Shown in pieces: positions 1 through 5,154 of a stretch of DNA of 7,927 nucleotides (the stretch's first letter is position 1; each line of letters opens with the position of its first letter). The stretch covers positions 1-7,927 of the forward strand of contig CALMVY010000092.1 in assembly GCA_937873245.1 (NCBI GenBank). Reading direction: 5' to 3'. Below the pieces are notes generated by a model that had not been told where the DNA came from, ran no database searches, and saw nothing but the letters and a program-made list of their open reading frames with translations. Origin of the DNA: an uncultured Arthrobacter sp. (GTDB lineage: Bacteria; Actinomycetota; Actinomycetes; Actinomycetales; Micrococcaceae). The position numbers and the translations under genes were made by a program.

Positions 1-247
1 GGGCCACTGGGCATGCTCTCCGGCGGGGCCCAGGACTGCACATAGTGCCTTATGCCCTCTCGTGGCCGCGAAAAATGGGCATGTCCACCGGGGCACGTTT
101 CGGTGCGCGCACTTTTCGGGCTAGCGAGGGGAAGCGGTGCCGAGTGAAAAGTTGGCCGGGGCCGGTTGGCTTGTTTGACTGGGTGAGGGGCCGAACCCGA
201 GCGTATGATCCGCCGGGCTCGCCCTGGGCATTCCCTCAGGACGCACG
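1..247. other. Left-edge stretch with no supportable gene
   Basis: I see no gene here. One plus-strand frame stays open from the left edge to 368, but its composition is not protein-like (no recognisable motif, many Arg/Pro/Gly) and its 3' part reads through the hairpin repeat and antisense to the endonuclease gene. A second plus-strand frame enters from the left edge and stops at TAG 43-45. It could be the last 14 codons of a neighbouring gene, but that is too short to judge. No tRNA-like cloverleaf or clear promoter was seen. Confidence 0.5.
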
Positions 248-301
248 ATTCGCCATAAAGGGCCGCTATACGACCCAGCGAAGCGGCCATATGTGGCGAA
301 T
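248..301. repeat. REP-doublet-like palindromic element, copy 1
   Basis: Two 20-bp arms at 248-267 and 282-301 are inverted copies of one unit (right arm AGCGGCCATATGTGGCGAAT). They match at 17 of 20 positions around a 14-nt spacer, so the element can fold into a hairpin. The same unit recurs at 1482-1501, 1588-1607, 1622-1641 and 1663-1682. The element sits 8 bp beyond the stop of the minus-strand endonuclease gene, where it could end or stabilise that transcript, but no T-run follows it. The arrangement resembles REP doublets (REPINs) of other bacteria. That comparison concerns shape only and does not establish homology. Confidence 0.8.
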
Positions 302-309
302 GGCCACGC

Positions 310-1188
310 CTACTGCGATCCCAGGAGCTCCCGGGCGGCGCGCTGTGCCTCCAGTTCCTCGGGACTGACGGTGGCTCCGCGAAGGAAGCCGGCATCGCCG
401 ATAATCCGCCGCAGCTCGGCCACGGTCCGGGGGGTGCCCACGCCCTGATGCGCCATGGCGTGGCAGTTGGCGCAGAGCGGGACGAGGTCAGAGATGGGAT
501 CGAGCTCGTAGCCGCTGCCGAGCTGGGACACCGGCACGAGGTGGTGCACCGGGATGAAGTCGACGCCGATCTGGCCGTACTTCTGCTCGAAGGAAAACCC
601 GCAGGCGGCGCAGCTGGTGCCGTGGTGCGCGATGCAGGCCCGCCGCGCATCGGGATCCTGCTCGAAGCGGTTCACCTCGACCCAGGTGACTGCGTGCTGC
701 GGATAGGTTCCGGGAGCGGGCCGCGTCGGATCCTCGCCGGGCGCGGCTCCTAGATCGCGCCACAGCTCCCGGACCGCCGCTTCATCGGCAGGGTCGTCGC
801 TGAGTGAAATGGCATGATCGCCGTCCCACGGGATGGCGGGAGCGGATTCCTTGAGGACGTCGACGGCGACCTGCTCGCCCGGCGGCAGGAGGGAATCAAA
901 GGCCACCTGCACGAACCACGTTGTCTGGTCGGTCCTGGCCTCGCGGGGATCGAGTAAGGGCGGCCCGGGTTCGGGCTGGGCCGAGAGCACGACGCCGTGT
1001 CCGATGAGTCCGCGGCCGCGGTCTCCCTGGAGGAGCAGCCAGGCGTCCGTCCCCGGGGCGATGTTCCGGTGGCGGCCCACGCTCCACCGCTCAAGGTGCA
1101 GTCCGGTCGTGGCGACGGTTTCGACGGCGGCCGGGTAGTTCCAGCGGTTCCAGCGGTCGGGGTTCCAGCCCAGGATGATGGCGGTCAT
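310..1188 (-). CDS. HNH endonuclease with N-terminal PUA/EVE-like domain, candidate modification-dependent nuclease
   Basis: This encodes 292 residues. The C-terminal half is a clear HNH (McrA-type) nuclease: zinc-ligand pairs C193/C196 and C239/C242, the metal-site motif VDFIPVHHLVP (H215, H216), DLVPLCANCH with N241/H243, and a further H247. The first 145 residues start with IILGWNPDRW, then WSVGRHRNIAPGTDAWLLLQG and LIGHGVVLS, then a WFVQVAFDSLLPP segment. This order is familiar from the PUA/EVE-like modules fused to HNH domains, which recognise modified cytosine in some Type IV enzymes such as VcaM4I. Related proteins, as I recall them, have an SG-containing motif after the 'IPW' segment; here the sequence is WDGDHAISLSDD, so the pocket may be altered. 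I chose the start at 1188 because WNP normally lies close to the N-terminus. An in-frame ATG at 1245 has a better ribosome site (AAAGGA, 7 nt away) and would add 19 residues. No methyltransferase gene accompanies it, as expected for a stand-alone Type IV enzyme. Nuclease identity is firm; substrate is inferred. Confidence 0.88.
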   Translation of the reverse strand: MTAIILGWNPDRWNRWNYPAAVETVATTGLHLERWSVGRHRNIAPGTDAWLLLQGDRGRGLIGHGVVLSAQPEPGPPLLDPREARTDQTTWFVQVAFDSLLPPGEQVAVDVLKESAPAIPWDGDHAISLSDDPADEAAVRELWRDLGAAPGEDPTRPAPGTYPQHAVTWVEVNRFEQDPDARRACIAHHGTSCAACGFSFEQKYGQIGVDFIPVHHLVPVSQLGSGYELDPISDLVPLCANCHAMAHQGVGTPRTVAELRRIIGDAGFLRGATVSPEELEAQRAARELLGSQ

Positions 1189-1217
1189 CTGGCCATTCTC
1201 GCAGGAGCGGACCGCAG

Positions 1218-1237
1218 TAAAATTGATGGCAGAGGTG
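1218..1237 (+). promoter_or_regulatory. Candidate -10 box and ribosome site for the small membrane protein
   Basis: TAAAAT at 1218-1223 matches the actinobacterial -10 pattern TANNNT inside an AT-richer patch. AGAGGTG at 1231-1237 lies 6 nt before the ATG at 1244 and is a plausible Shine-Dalgarno sequence. No convincing -35 box is visible. The predicted transcription start is very close to the ribosome site, so a slightly different start is possible. Confidence 0.4.
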
Positions 1238-1243
1238 TTGGAC

Positions 1244-1438
1244 ATGACCGGGTCCTTTGTGGTTCTGCTGATCATCCTGGCGGCGGTTTCCCTGCTCGCC
1301 ATCGTTGGCACGGTGGTGCTGGTGATCCGCGACGGCCGCGGGCACATTCCGGTGGAGAAGTCTGAGCGCCCGTGGACCGCGGGGAACCTGCCGAGCGTCC
1401 CGTACTCCCAAGTCCGCTTCCAGGTTTTCGCCCCCTGA
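1244..1438 (+). CDS. Small single-pass membrane protein of unknown function
   Basis: This 64-residue protein has one strong hydrophobic helix at about residues 5-28 (SFVVLLIILAAVSLLAIVGT and on), followed by R29, D30, R32 and a polar tail ending NLPSVPYSQVRFQVFAP. The short N-terminus and basic residues right after the helix suggest that the tail is cytoplasmic. I assign no function, although the tail looks like a type common among short hypothetical proteins of Arthrobacter-like genomes (recall only). The start at 1244 is favoured by AGAGGTG 6 nt upstream; ATG 1226 in the same frame would add six residues. It diverges from the endonuclease gene with 55 bp between the chosen starts. A hairpin follows 15 bp after its stop. 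Confidence 0.65.
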   Translation: MTGSFVVLLIILAAVSLLAIVGTVVLVIRDGRGHIPVEKSERPWTAGNLPSVPYSQVRFQVFAP

Positions 1439-1453
1439 ATGAGGGTGCTTGGA

Positions 1454-1501
1454 CGCAAACGGCCGCCAAGCGAGGAGGCTTAGCGGCCGTTTGTGGCGAA
1501 T
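1454..1501 (+). terminator. Hairpin after the small membrane gene, built from the palindromic repeat unit
   Basis: Arms 1454-1470 and 1479-1495 pair at 16 of 17 positions (one G-T pair, one C-A mismatch) around an 8-nt loop. The right arm belongs to a copy of the 20-bp repeat unit at 1482-1501 (AGCGGCCGTTTGTGGCGAAT); the left arm shares only its core. It lies just downstream of the stop at 1438 and may act as a terminator or 3'-end stabiliser, but no T-run follows, so termination is inferred from position and fold. Confidence 0.5.
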
Positions 1502-1587
1502 GGCGGGGCAGCCCGCAGTCAGCGGGCAGGTTCAGCGGGAAGTCAGCGGGCAACCACCGGATCGGCAGGACGTAGGGGCGCTCGACG

Positions 1588-1641
1588 ATTAGCCACGAAT
1601 GGCCGCTATCCTGGGGCTCAAAGCGGCCATTCGTGGCGAAC
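1588..1641. repeat. REP-doublet-like palindromic element, copy 2
   Basis: The arms at 1588-1607 and 1622-1641 are near-perfect inverted copies (core AGCGGCCATTCGTGGCGAA) with a 14-nt spacer. Overall size (54 bp) and spacer length equal those of the element at 248-301. When copy 1 is read on the minus strand, both spacers contain CTGGG at the same offset, so the two doublets are related as whole elements in opposite orientations. Confidence 0.85.
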
Positions 1642-1662
1642 GGGTAGAGCGGTTGACGGCAT

Positions 1663-1682
1663 AGCGGCCATTCGTGGCGAAT
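1663..1682 (+). repeat. Single copy of the 20-bp palindromic unit
   Basis: AGCGGCCATTCGTGGCGAAT repeats the right arm of the preceding doublet in direct orientation, 21 bp after it, differing only at the last base. It has no inverted partner of its own, so it is a solitary unit next to the doublet. Confidence 0.85.
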
Positions 1683-1710
1683 GAGTGGGATTAAGACCGC
1701 GCAGGCATCG

Positions 1711-1880
1711 CGCGGGACACTCCTCGCCCGCGCGGGAAACTCCTCGGCGCACGGACCCTCGCCGGCACCGAAACCCACTCGCCGGCACCGAAACCCACTC
1801 GCCCGCGCCACCGAAACCCGCGCCCCCGAAACCCGCGCCCCACGCCCCGCGCCCCCGAAACCCGCGCCCCGCGCCCCCAA
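1711..1880. repeat. GC-rich degenerate array with 20-bp periodicity
   Basis: Units at 1711-1730 and 1731-1750 share CGCGGGA(C/A)ACTCCTCG. After a 10-bp interruption, 1761-1780 and 1781-1800 are two identical copies of GCCGGCACCGAAACCCACTC. Variants of CCGAAACCCGCGCCCC continue to about 1880 with looser spacing. Translations in this stretch are Ala/Pro/Arg or Gly/Ala/Arg low-complexity and resemble no domain, so I treat it as a non-coding minisatellite-like array within the gene-free stretch 1439-2001. Three TCAGCGGG repeats at 1519-1550 are a further small cluster in the same gap. Confidence 0.7.
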
Positions 1881-1933
1881 ACACAAAGAAAGCTGGTGCA
1901 GTCGCTGCGTTTCCGCGAGGCGACTGCACCAGC
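1881..1933 (-). terminator. Intrinsic terminator for the DUF4383-type gene
   Basis: Arms 1892-1905 and 1920-1933 form a perfect 14-bp inverted repeat (GCTGGTGCAGTCGC and its complement) around a 14-nt loop. Read on the minus strand, the stem is followed at once by a T-rich tract (TTTCTTTGTGTTT). That is the layout of a Rho-independent terminator. It lies 68 bp beyond the stop of the minus-strand gene at 2002-2472. The plus-strand side has no T-run. Confidence 0.7.
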
Positions 1934-2001
1934 AGGTAGTACGAATTTTCAGATTGCTATGAAACGTTACTCATTCGCGGCTCCCTTGTCCCGGTGTTCG
2001 C

Positions 2002-2472
2002 TTACCGGGTTTTTGCGTCGTCGGACAGGTGCCTCGACAGCAGCCAGCCGGCGAGTACCATTGCTACGCCCAGGATCATGAAGCCCCACGCGCCCATGAC
2101 ATTCAGTGACAGGAAATTGGCCACCGACCCCACACCGACAATGAGCGAGTAGGCGCTCAGGACGATGTACAGCAGGCCAAAGCCCATGAGGAAGTTCCGG
2201 GCGCCCATGGGGTTGTTCCGGGACATCACTACGCCGAGGGCGCCGATGAGGGCCTGGATGATGTTTAGCAGCATCGATACCTGGAACAGGCCCAGGAACA
2301 GGGCCGTGGAATTCGGTCCAACGATCGCCAATGAGTCGTACTGCGTGGTGATGCCGGGGATGAACCCCAGGATGCCCACGACTATGAGAGCGATACCTAC
2401 ACCCATGCCGACGTTCTGGACATCCGTCCGTCCGAAATGAACGCCATGTGCATGTGGAGATGCGGTAGTCAT
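2002..2472 (-). CDS. DUF4383-type four-helix membrane protein
   Basis: The 156-residue product has four hydrophobic segments at about residues 20-41, 55-83, 92-114 and 119-146 and a short polar N-terminus. The pattern GILGFIPGIT (33-42), GLFQVSMLLNIIQALIGALG (61-80) and NFLSLNVMGAWGFMILGVAM (119-138) follows the DUF4383 family, whose function is unknown. As I recall the family, the second block usually reads HN..H and the last block carries an LH pair. Those histidines are Leu, Gln, Gly or Phe here, so this looks like a divergent member. The start at 2472 is set by GGAGG 6 nt upstream; an in-frame ATG 30 bp further out lacks such a site. The gene diverges from the PerM-like gene and has a terminator-like hairpin downstream. 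Confidence 0.85.
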   Translation of the reverse strand: MTTASPHAHGVHFGRTDVQNVGMGVGIALIVVGILGFIPGITTQYDSLAIVGPNSTALFLGLFQVSMLLNIIQALIGALGVVMSRNNPMGARNFLMGFGLLYIVLSAYSLIVGVGSVANFLSLNVMGAWGFMILGVAMVLAGWLLSRHLSDDAKTR

Positions 2473-2502
2473 TTTCTGCCTCCAACCAATGATTGCGGAC
2501 AT

Positions 2503-2512
2503 TACAATTTTA
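2503..2512. promoter_or_regulatory. Back-to-back candidate -10 boxes between the DUF4383-type gene and perM
   Basis: In an AT-rich island, TACAAT (2503-2508, plus) and TAAAAT (2512-2507, minus) overlap by two bases. The minus box lies 34 nt before the DUF4383-type ATG, a normal distance with the GGAGG site between. The plus box would give perM a leader of about 125 nt. No clear -35 match is visible on either strand. Confidence 0.4.
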
Positions 2513-2639
2513 CGGCCGGGTAGGGAAAAAAGCGCCGGAAAGCGCACCTGCCGAACTGAGGGCGCACTCTCTGGAAAGGGGCGGAATGGCCCCAAAATCG
2601 GCCGTTTGAGCCTGTCGCGCCGGGCAGGAACCCCGGCAC

Positions 2640-3974
2640 GTGGCACGATGGATCACGATGAAACTGCGCGCTGATCAGACCGGGGAACGTGGACTTCCGA
2701 TGCCGTTGTGGCTGCAGGGAGCCCTCGAGTCCGCGCAGGCAGCCATCATCTCCGCCCTGGTGGTGGCCGCACCGATTGTCGCCGTGTGGGCCACAGCCGG
2801 TTTCCAGAACGGCGCCGCCGACGTCCTTGCCCGCCTCGCCGGCCAGACCTGGCTGCTGATCCACGGCGTTCCGCTATTGCTGGAAACCGTTGGCGTCGGC
2901 TCCGCGGCCCTGCCGGAATCCGGTGTCCTGTCGCTCACGCCGCTCGGGCTGACCCTCATCCCGTTTCTGCTTGCCTGGCGCGCGGGCCGGCGGCTCGCCC
3001 GGGCGTCCTATACGGACCAGCTCTGGCAGGCGCTGCTTGGCTCGTGGCTGATGTACGCCGGGTTCGGCCTGGCCACGGGATTCGTCTGCCGCACGGACGA
3101 CGTCGGCGTGGGCCTCTGGTCCGCCGCCCTCATCCCGCTGATCCCGTTCGGCCTCGGCATGGTGATCGGCGCCCGCCGCGAGGCAGGCTCCTGGAGCCGG
3201 CTGATCGGCGTCGACGCCGTCGCGTGGCTCTCCCGCACCAGCCAGCATTCGCGCTGGGCTGGGTCCTATCTTGTCTCCGCGATCAAGGCCGGCTTCGTGG
3301 CGGTTATGGCCAGCCTGGCGATGTCCTGCGCGCTCCTCGCCGCCACCCTGATCATCCACTGGAACCTCGTGATTGCGGTCTATGAAGCGCTCGACGCCGG
3401 TGCCCTGGGAGGTGCCGTGCTCACCATCGCGCAACTCGGTTTCCTGCCCAACCTGGCGGTGTTCGCGCTCGCCTGGACCTCCGGTGCGGGCGTGGCCCTC
3501 GGTGTCGGCTCCCAGGCCGGGGCGCTCGGTACCGCCGTCGGGCCGCTGCCGTCGATCCCGGTGTTCGCTGCGCTGCCGGCCGGGTCGCTGGACTTCGGGG
3601 TTGCGGCGCTGGTGGTGCCGGTCCTCGCCGGCACCCTGGCCGGCTGGTGGTTCCTGCGGGAGGGCGAAAACCACTTTGACGAATGGCTGTCGATCAAGAT
3701 CCGTGCGCGCTGGTTCACCGCCACTGTCTCCACGCTGGCGCTCGGCGTGATGGTCGGCGGCGTCGCCGGGCTGTTCGCCGCAGGCCTGGCCTGGCTGGCC
3801 CGGGGGTCCGCCGGCATCGGGCGGCTCACGGAGATCGGACCGGACCCGCTGCGGACGTCACTGTTCGTGGCCGCGGAGGTGGGGACCGGCGTCGTGATCG
3901 GTTACGCCGTGGGGCCGTGGCTGGAACGCCAGCAGAAGCTGCGCGAAGCGGACCTGGAGACCGCGTCCCTGTAA
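2640..3974 (+). CDS. perM: PerM-like polytopic membrane protein (DUF6350), cell-division associated
   Basis: This is a 444-residue integral membrane protein with about nine or ten hydrophobic segments (roughly 33-53, 69-82, 98-113, 128-149, 157-177, 211-238, 255-278, 318-338, 361-387, 407-425). The conserved-looking core is LGFLPNLAVFALAWTSGAG (266-284), which I recognise as DUF6350. The M. tuberculosis member PerM (Rv0955, similar length) is reported to support cell division and persistence. Placement next to purN and purH matches that genome and strengthens the call. The GTG start at 2640 has AGGAA 9 nt upstream; ATG 2658 would remove six residues and ATG 2700 twenty. It diverges from the DUF4383-type gene and converges with the small membrane gene, leaving 42 bp between stops. 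Family assignment is good; a division role here is by analogy only. Confidence 0.85.
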   Translation: MARWITMKLRADQTGERGLPMPLWLQGALESAQAAIISALVVAAPIVAVWATAGFQNGAADVLARLAGQTWLLIHGVPLLLETVGVGSAALPESGVLSLTPLGLTLIPFLLAWRAGRRLARASYTDQLWQALLGSWLMYAGFGLATGFVCRTDDVGVGLWSAALIPLIPFGLGMVIGARREAGSWSRLIGVDAVAWLSRTSQHSRWAGSYLVSAIKAGFVAVMASLAMSCALLAATLIIHWNLVIAVYEALDAGALGGAVLTIAQLGFLPNLAVFALAWTSGAGVALGVGSQAGALGTAVGPLPSIPVFAALPAGSLDFGVAALVVPVLAGTLAGWWFLREGENHFDEWLSIKIRARWFTATVSTLALGVMVGGVAGLFAAGLAWLARGSAGIGRLTEIGPDPLRTSLFVAAEVGTGVVIGYAVGPWLERQQKLREADLETASL

Positions 3975-3998
3975 CGCGGCTGCGGTCTGTGGAACCGG

Positions 3999-4028
3999 GT
4001 CTTAGCGGAACTGGTCTTAGCGGAACTG
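3999..4028. repeat. 15-bp tandem duplication covering a gene end and its stop codon
   Basis: GTCTTAGCGGAACTG occurs at 3999-4013 and again, without a gap, at 4014-4028. On the minus strand the inner copy encodes the terminal QFR and TAA of the small membrane protein. The outer copy repeats QFR and TAA in the same frame. The duplication therefore leaves the protein unchanged but gives a backup in-frame stop. Confidence 0.9.
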
Positions 4029-4457
4029 CGGCAGCGATTTTTCCAGCTGCGTCTGGCACATGGAGGCCGCCTGCTGGGTGAGGGCCTGGCGGCTGCACTG
4101 CTGGTAGTCCCGGACCTGGTTGAAAAACAGCGCCGAGGACAGGAGCAGCAGCACCTGGACGGCCAGCACCACCAGCCCGGAAATCGTCCCGAACAGCACA
4201 AACTTCGATTCCTTGGTCCTGGCGTACCGGACCAGCACCATGATGCCCAGCACGATGGCCGCCACCGTCAGCAGCGCGCTCAGCCAGAGGTAGTTGATGT
4301 CCAGCTGGTAGACGAAGAACGATCCCAGCACCGCCACGAGGAAGCTGCGGAACAGAAGGTGGGTCTTCGCCTGCGAGGCCTTGGCCGCGTCACTGAGCGG
4401 GTGCGTGCCCTGCGGCTGGCCGCCCTGGCTGCCGGCGGGGTCGTTCGGGGGATTCAT
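4017..4457 (-). CDS. Small three-helix membrane protein of unknown function
   Basis: The 146-residue product has a polar Gly/Gln/Pro-rich N-terminus (1-32), three hydrophobic segments at about 35-51, 56-77 and 86-112, and a hydrophilic tail containing C121 and C134. With a cytoplasmic N-terminus, three helices place the tail outside the membrane, where the two cysteines could form a disulfide (inference). I do not recognise a named family. The same frame stays open upstream to 5210, but that part is antisense to purN and not protein-like. ATG 4457 is preferred: TAGGCT lies 7 nt before it, fitting a leaderless transcript, and the intervening GGAAAA could also serve as a weak ribosome site. It diverges from purN with 39 bp between start codons. 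Confidence 0.75.
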   Translation of the reverse strand: MNPPNDPAGSQGGQPQGTHPLSDAAKASQAKTHLLFRSFLVAVLGSFFVYQLDINYLWLSALLTVAAIVLGIMVLVRYARTKESKFVLFGTISGLVVLAVQVLLLLSSALFFNQVRDYQQCSRQALTQQAASMCQTQLEKSLPQFR

Positions 4458-4464
4458 GTTTTCC

Positions 4465-4490
4465 AGCCTACGCGAGCGGCCCCATAAGCT
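4465..4490. promoter_or_regulatory. Divergent leaderless-type promoters for purN and the small membrane gene
   Basis: TAAGCT at 4485-4490 (plus) is followed by six bases and then the purN ATG. TAGGCT at 4470-4465 (minus) is followed by seven bases and then the ATG at 4457. In actinobacteria a TANNNT box ending 6-7 nt before the start codon is typical of leaderless transcripts, whose first base is the A of ATG. The only purine-rich sequence before purN, AGGA, is 2 nt from the ATG, too close for a normal Shine-Dalgarno site. Confidence 0.5.
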
Positions 4491-4496
4491 AGGACC

Positions 4497-5069
4497 ATGC
4501 GCATCGTGGTCCTCGTCTCCGGCACCGGCTCCAACCTCCAGGCCGTCATCGACGCCGTGAAAGAGGGCAGACTCGACGTCGAGATCGCCGCCGTCGGCGC
4601 GGACCGGCCTGGAACCTACGGGGTGGAGCGCTCCGCCGCCGCCGGAATCCCGACCTTCGTGGTGGACTTCAAGACCTACCCGGACCGGGCCGCGTGGAAC
4701 ACGGCACTCACCGAAGCCGTGGCCGCGTACTCGCCCGACGTCGTCGTGTCGTCCGGGTTCATGCGGATCGTCAGCGCGGACTTCATCGACGCGTTCGGCG
4801 GCAAATACCTCAACACGCATCCGGCCCTGCTGCCCGCCTTCCCCGGCGCGCACGGGGTCCGCGACGCGCTGGCGTACGGCGTGAAGGTCACCGGCTGCAC
4901 GGTGCACTGGGCCGACGCCGGGGTGGACACGGGCCCGATCATCGCGCAGGAGGCCGTGGCGGTGGGGGACGGCGAGACCGAGGAATCCCTGCACGAACGG
5001 ATCAAGGTGGTGGAGCGCAGGCTCCTGGTCTCCACCCTGGCGTCCCTCGCCGCCGCGAAGACGGCCTGA
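4497..5069 (+). CDS. purN: Phosphoribosylglycinamide formyltransferase (GAR transformylase)
   Basis: PurN transfers the formyl group of 10-formyltetrahydrofolate to glycinamide ribonucleotide, the third step of de novo purine synthesis, in the cytoplasm. The 190-residue product begins with the phosphate-binding loop VLVSGTGSNLQ (5-15). It has N106 and H108 in LNTHPALLPAFPGAHG and D144 in ADAGVDTGPII; these coincide with the catalytic Asn106, His108 and Asp144 of the E. coli enzyme. Length is slightly below the E. coli protein (212), with the C-terminus shorter. The ATG at 4497 is the natural start, since the phosphate loop begins within ten residues. The neighbour purH encodes the second folate-dependent formyl transfer of the pathway but is separated here by a transporter gene on the opposite strand. 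Expression probably comes from the TAAGCT box directly upstream. Confidence 0.97.
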   Translation: MRIVVLVSGTGSNLQAVIDAVKEGRLDVEIAAVGADRPGTYGVERSAAAGIPTFVVDFKTYPDRAAWNTALTEAVAAYSPDVVVSSGFMRIVSADFIDAFGGKYLNTHPALLPAFPGAHGVRDALAYGVKVTGCTVHWADAGVDTGPIIAQEAVAVGDGETEESLHERIKVVERRLLVSTLASLAAAKTA

Positions 5070-5072
5070 CCA

Positions 5073-5141
5073 CCCGGTTGCGCTATCACTTTTGGTGCCT
5101 CTGGGAGGCTCATAAGCACCAAAAGTGATAGCGCAACCGGG
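5073..5141. repeat. 26-bp perfect inverted repeat between convergent purN and transporter genes
   Basis: Arms 5073-5098 and 5116-5141 are perfect inverted copies (each contains GCGCTATCACTTTTGGTGC or its complement) separated by 17 nt. The inner part can instead pair GCCTC 5097-5101 with GAGGC 5105-5109. It fills most of the 85-bp gap between the two stop codons and would form a strong hairpin in either transcript, so a bidirectional terminator or 3'-end block is likely. Neither side has a T-run, so it is not a classical intrinsic terminator. The length and perfection of the arms also fit a dispersed palindromic repeat. Confidence 0.9.
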
Positions 5142-5154
5142 GGGAGCGTCGGGC

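Noticed and set aside
1..45. Possible C-terminal tail of an upstream gene ending at TAG 43-45
   Set aside because: Only 14 codons are visible and they match nothing I recognise.
45..368. Plus-strand open frame of 107 codons at the left edge
   Set aside because: Low-quality composition, no motif, reads through a hairpin repeat and antisense into the endonuclease gene.
1189..1458. N-terminal extension of the endonuclease frame out to 1458
   Set aside because: It is antisense to the small membrane gene with no protein-like pattern, and the family N-terminus starts at the WNP motif. The intermediate start at 1245 is kept as an alternative.
1588..1682. CRISPR array
   Set aside because: Units alternate in orientation, spacers are too short and few, and no cas genes are present.
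1272..1962. Several open frames on both strands across the repeat-rich gap
   Set aside because: Translations are Pro/Ala/Arg or Gly/Ala/Arg low complexity produced by tandem repeats and palindromes. None has a good ribosome site or domain.
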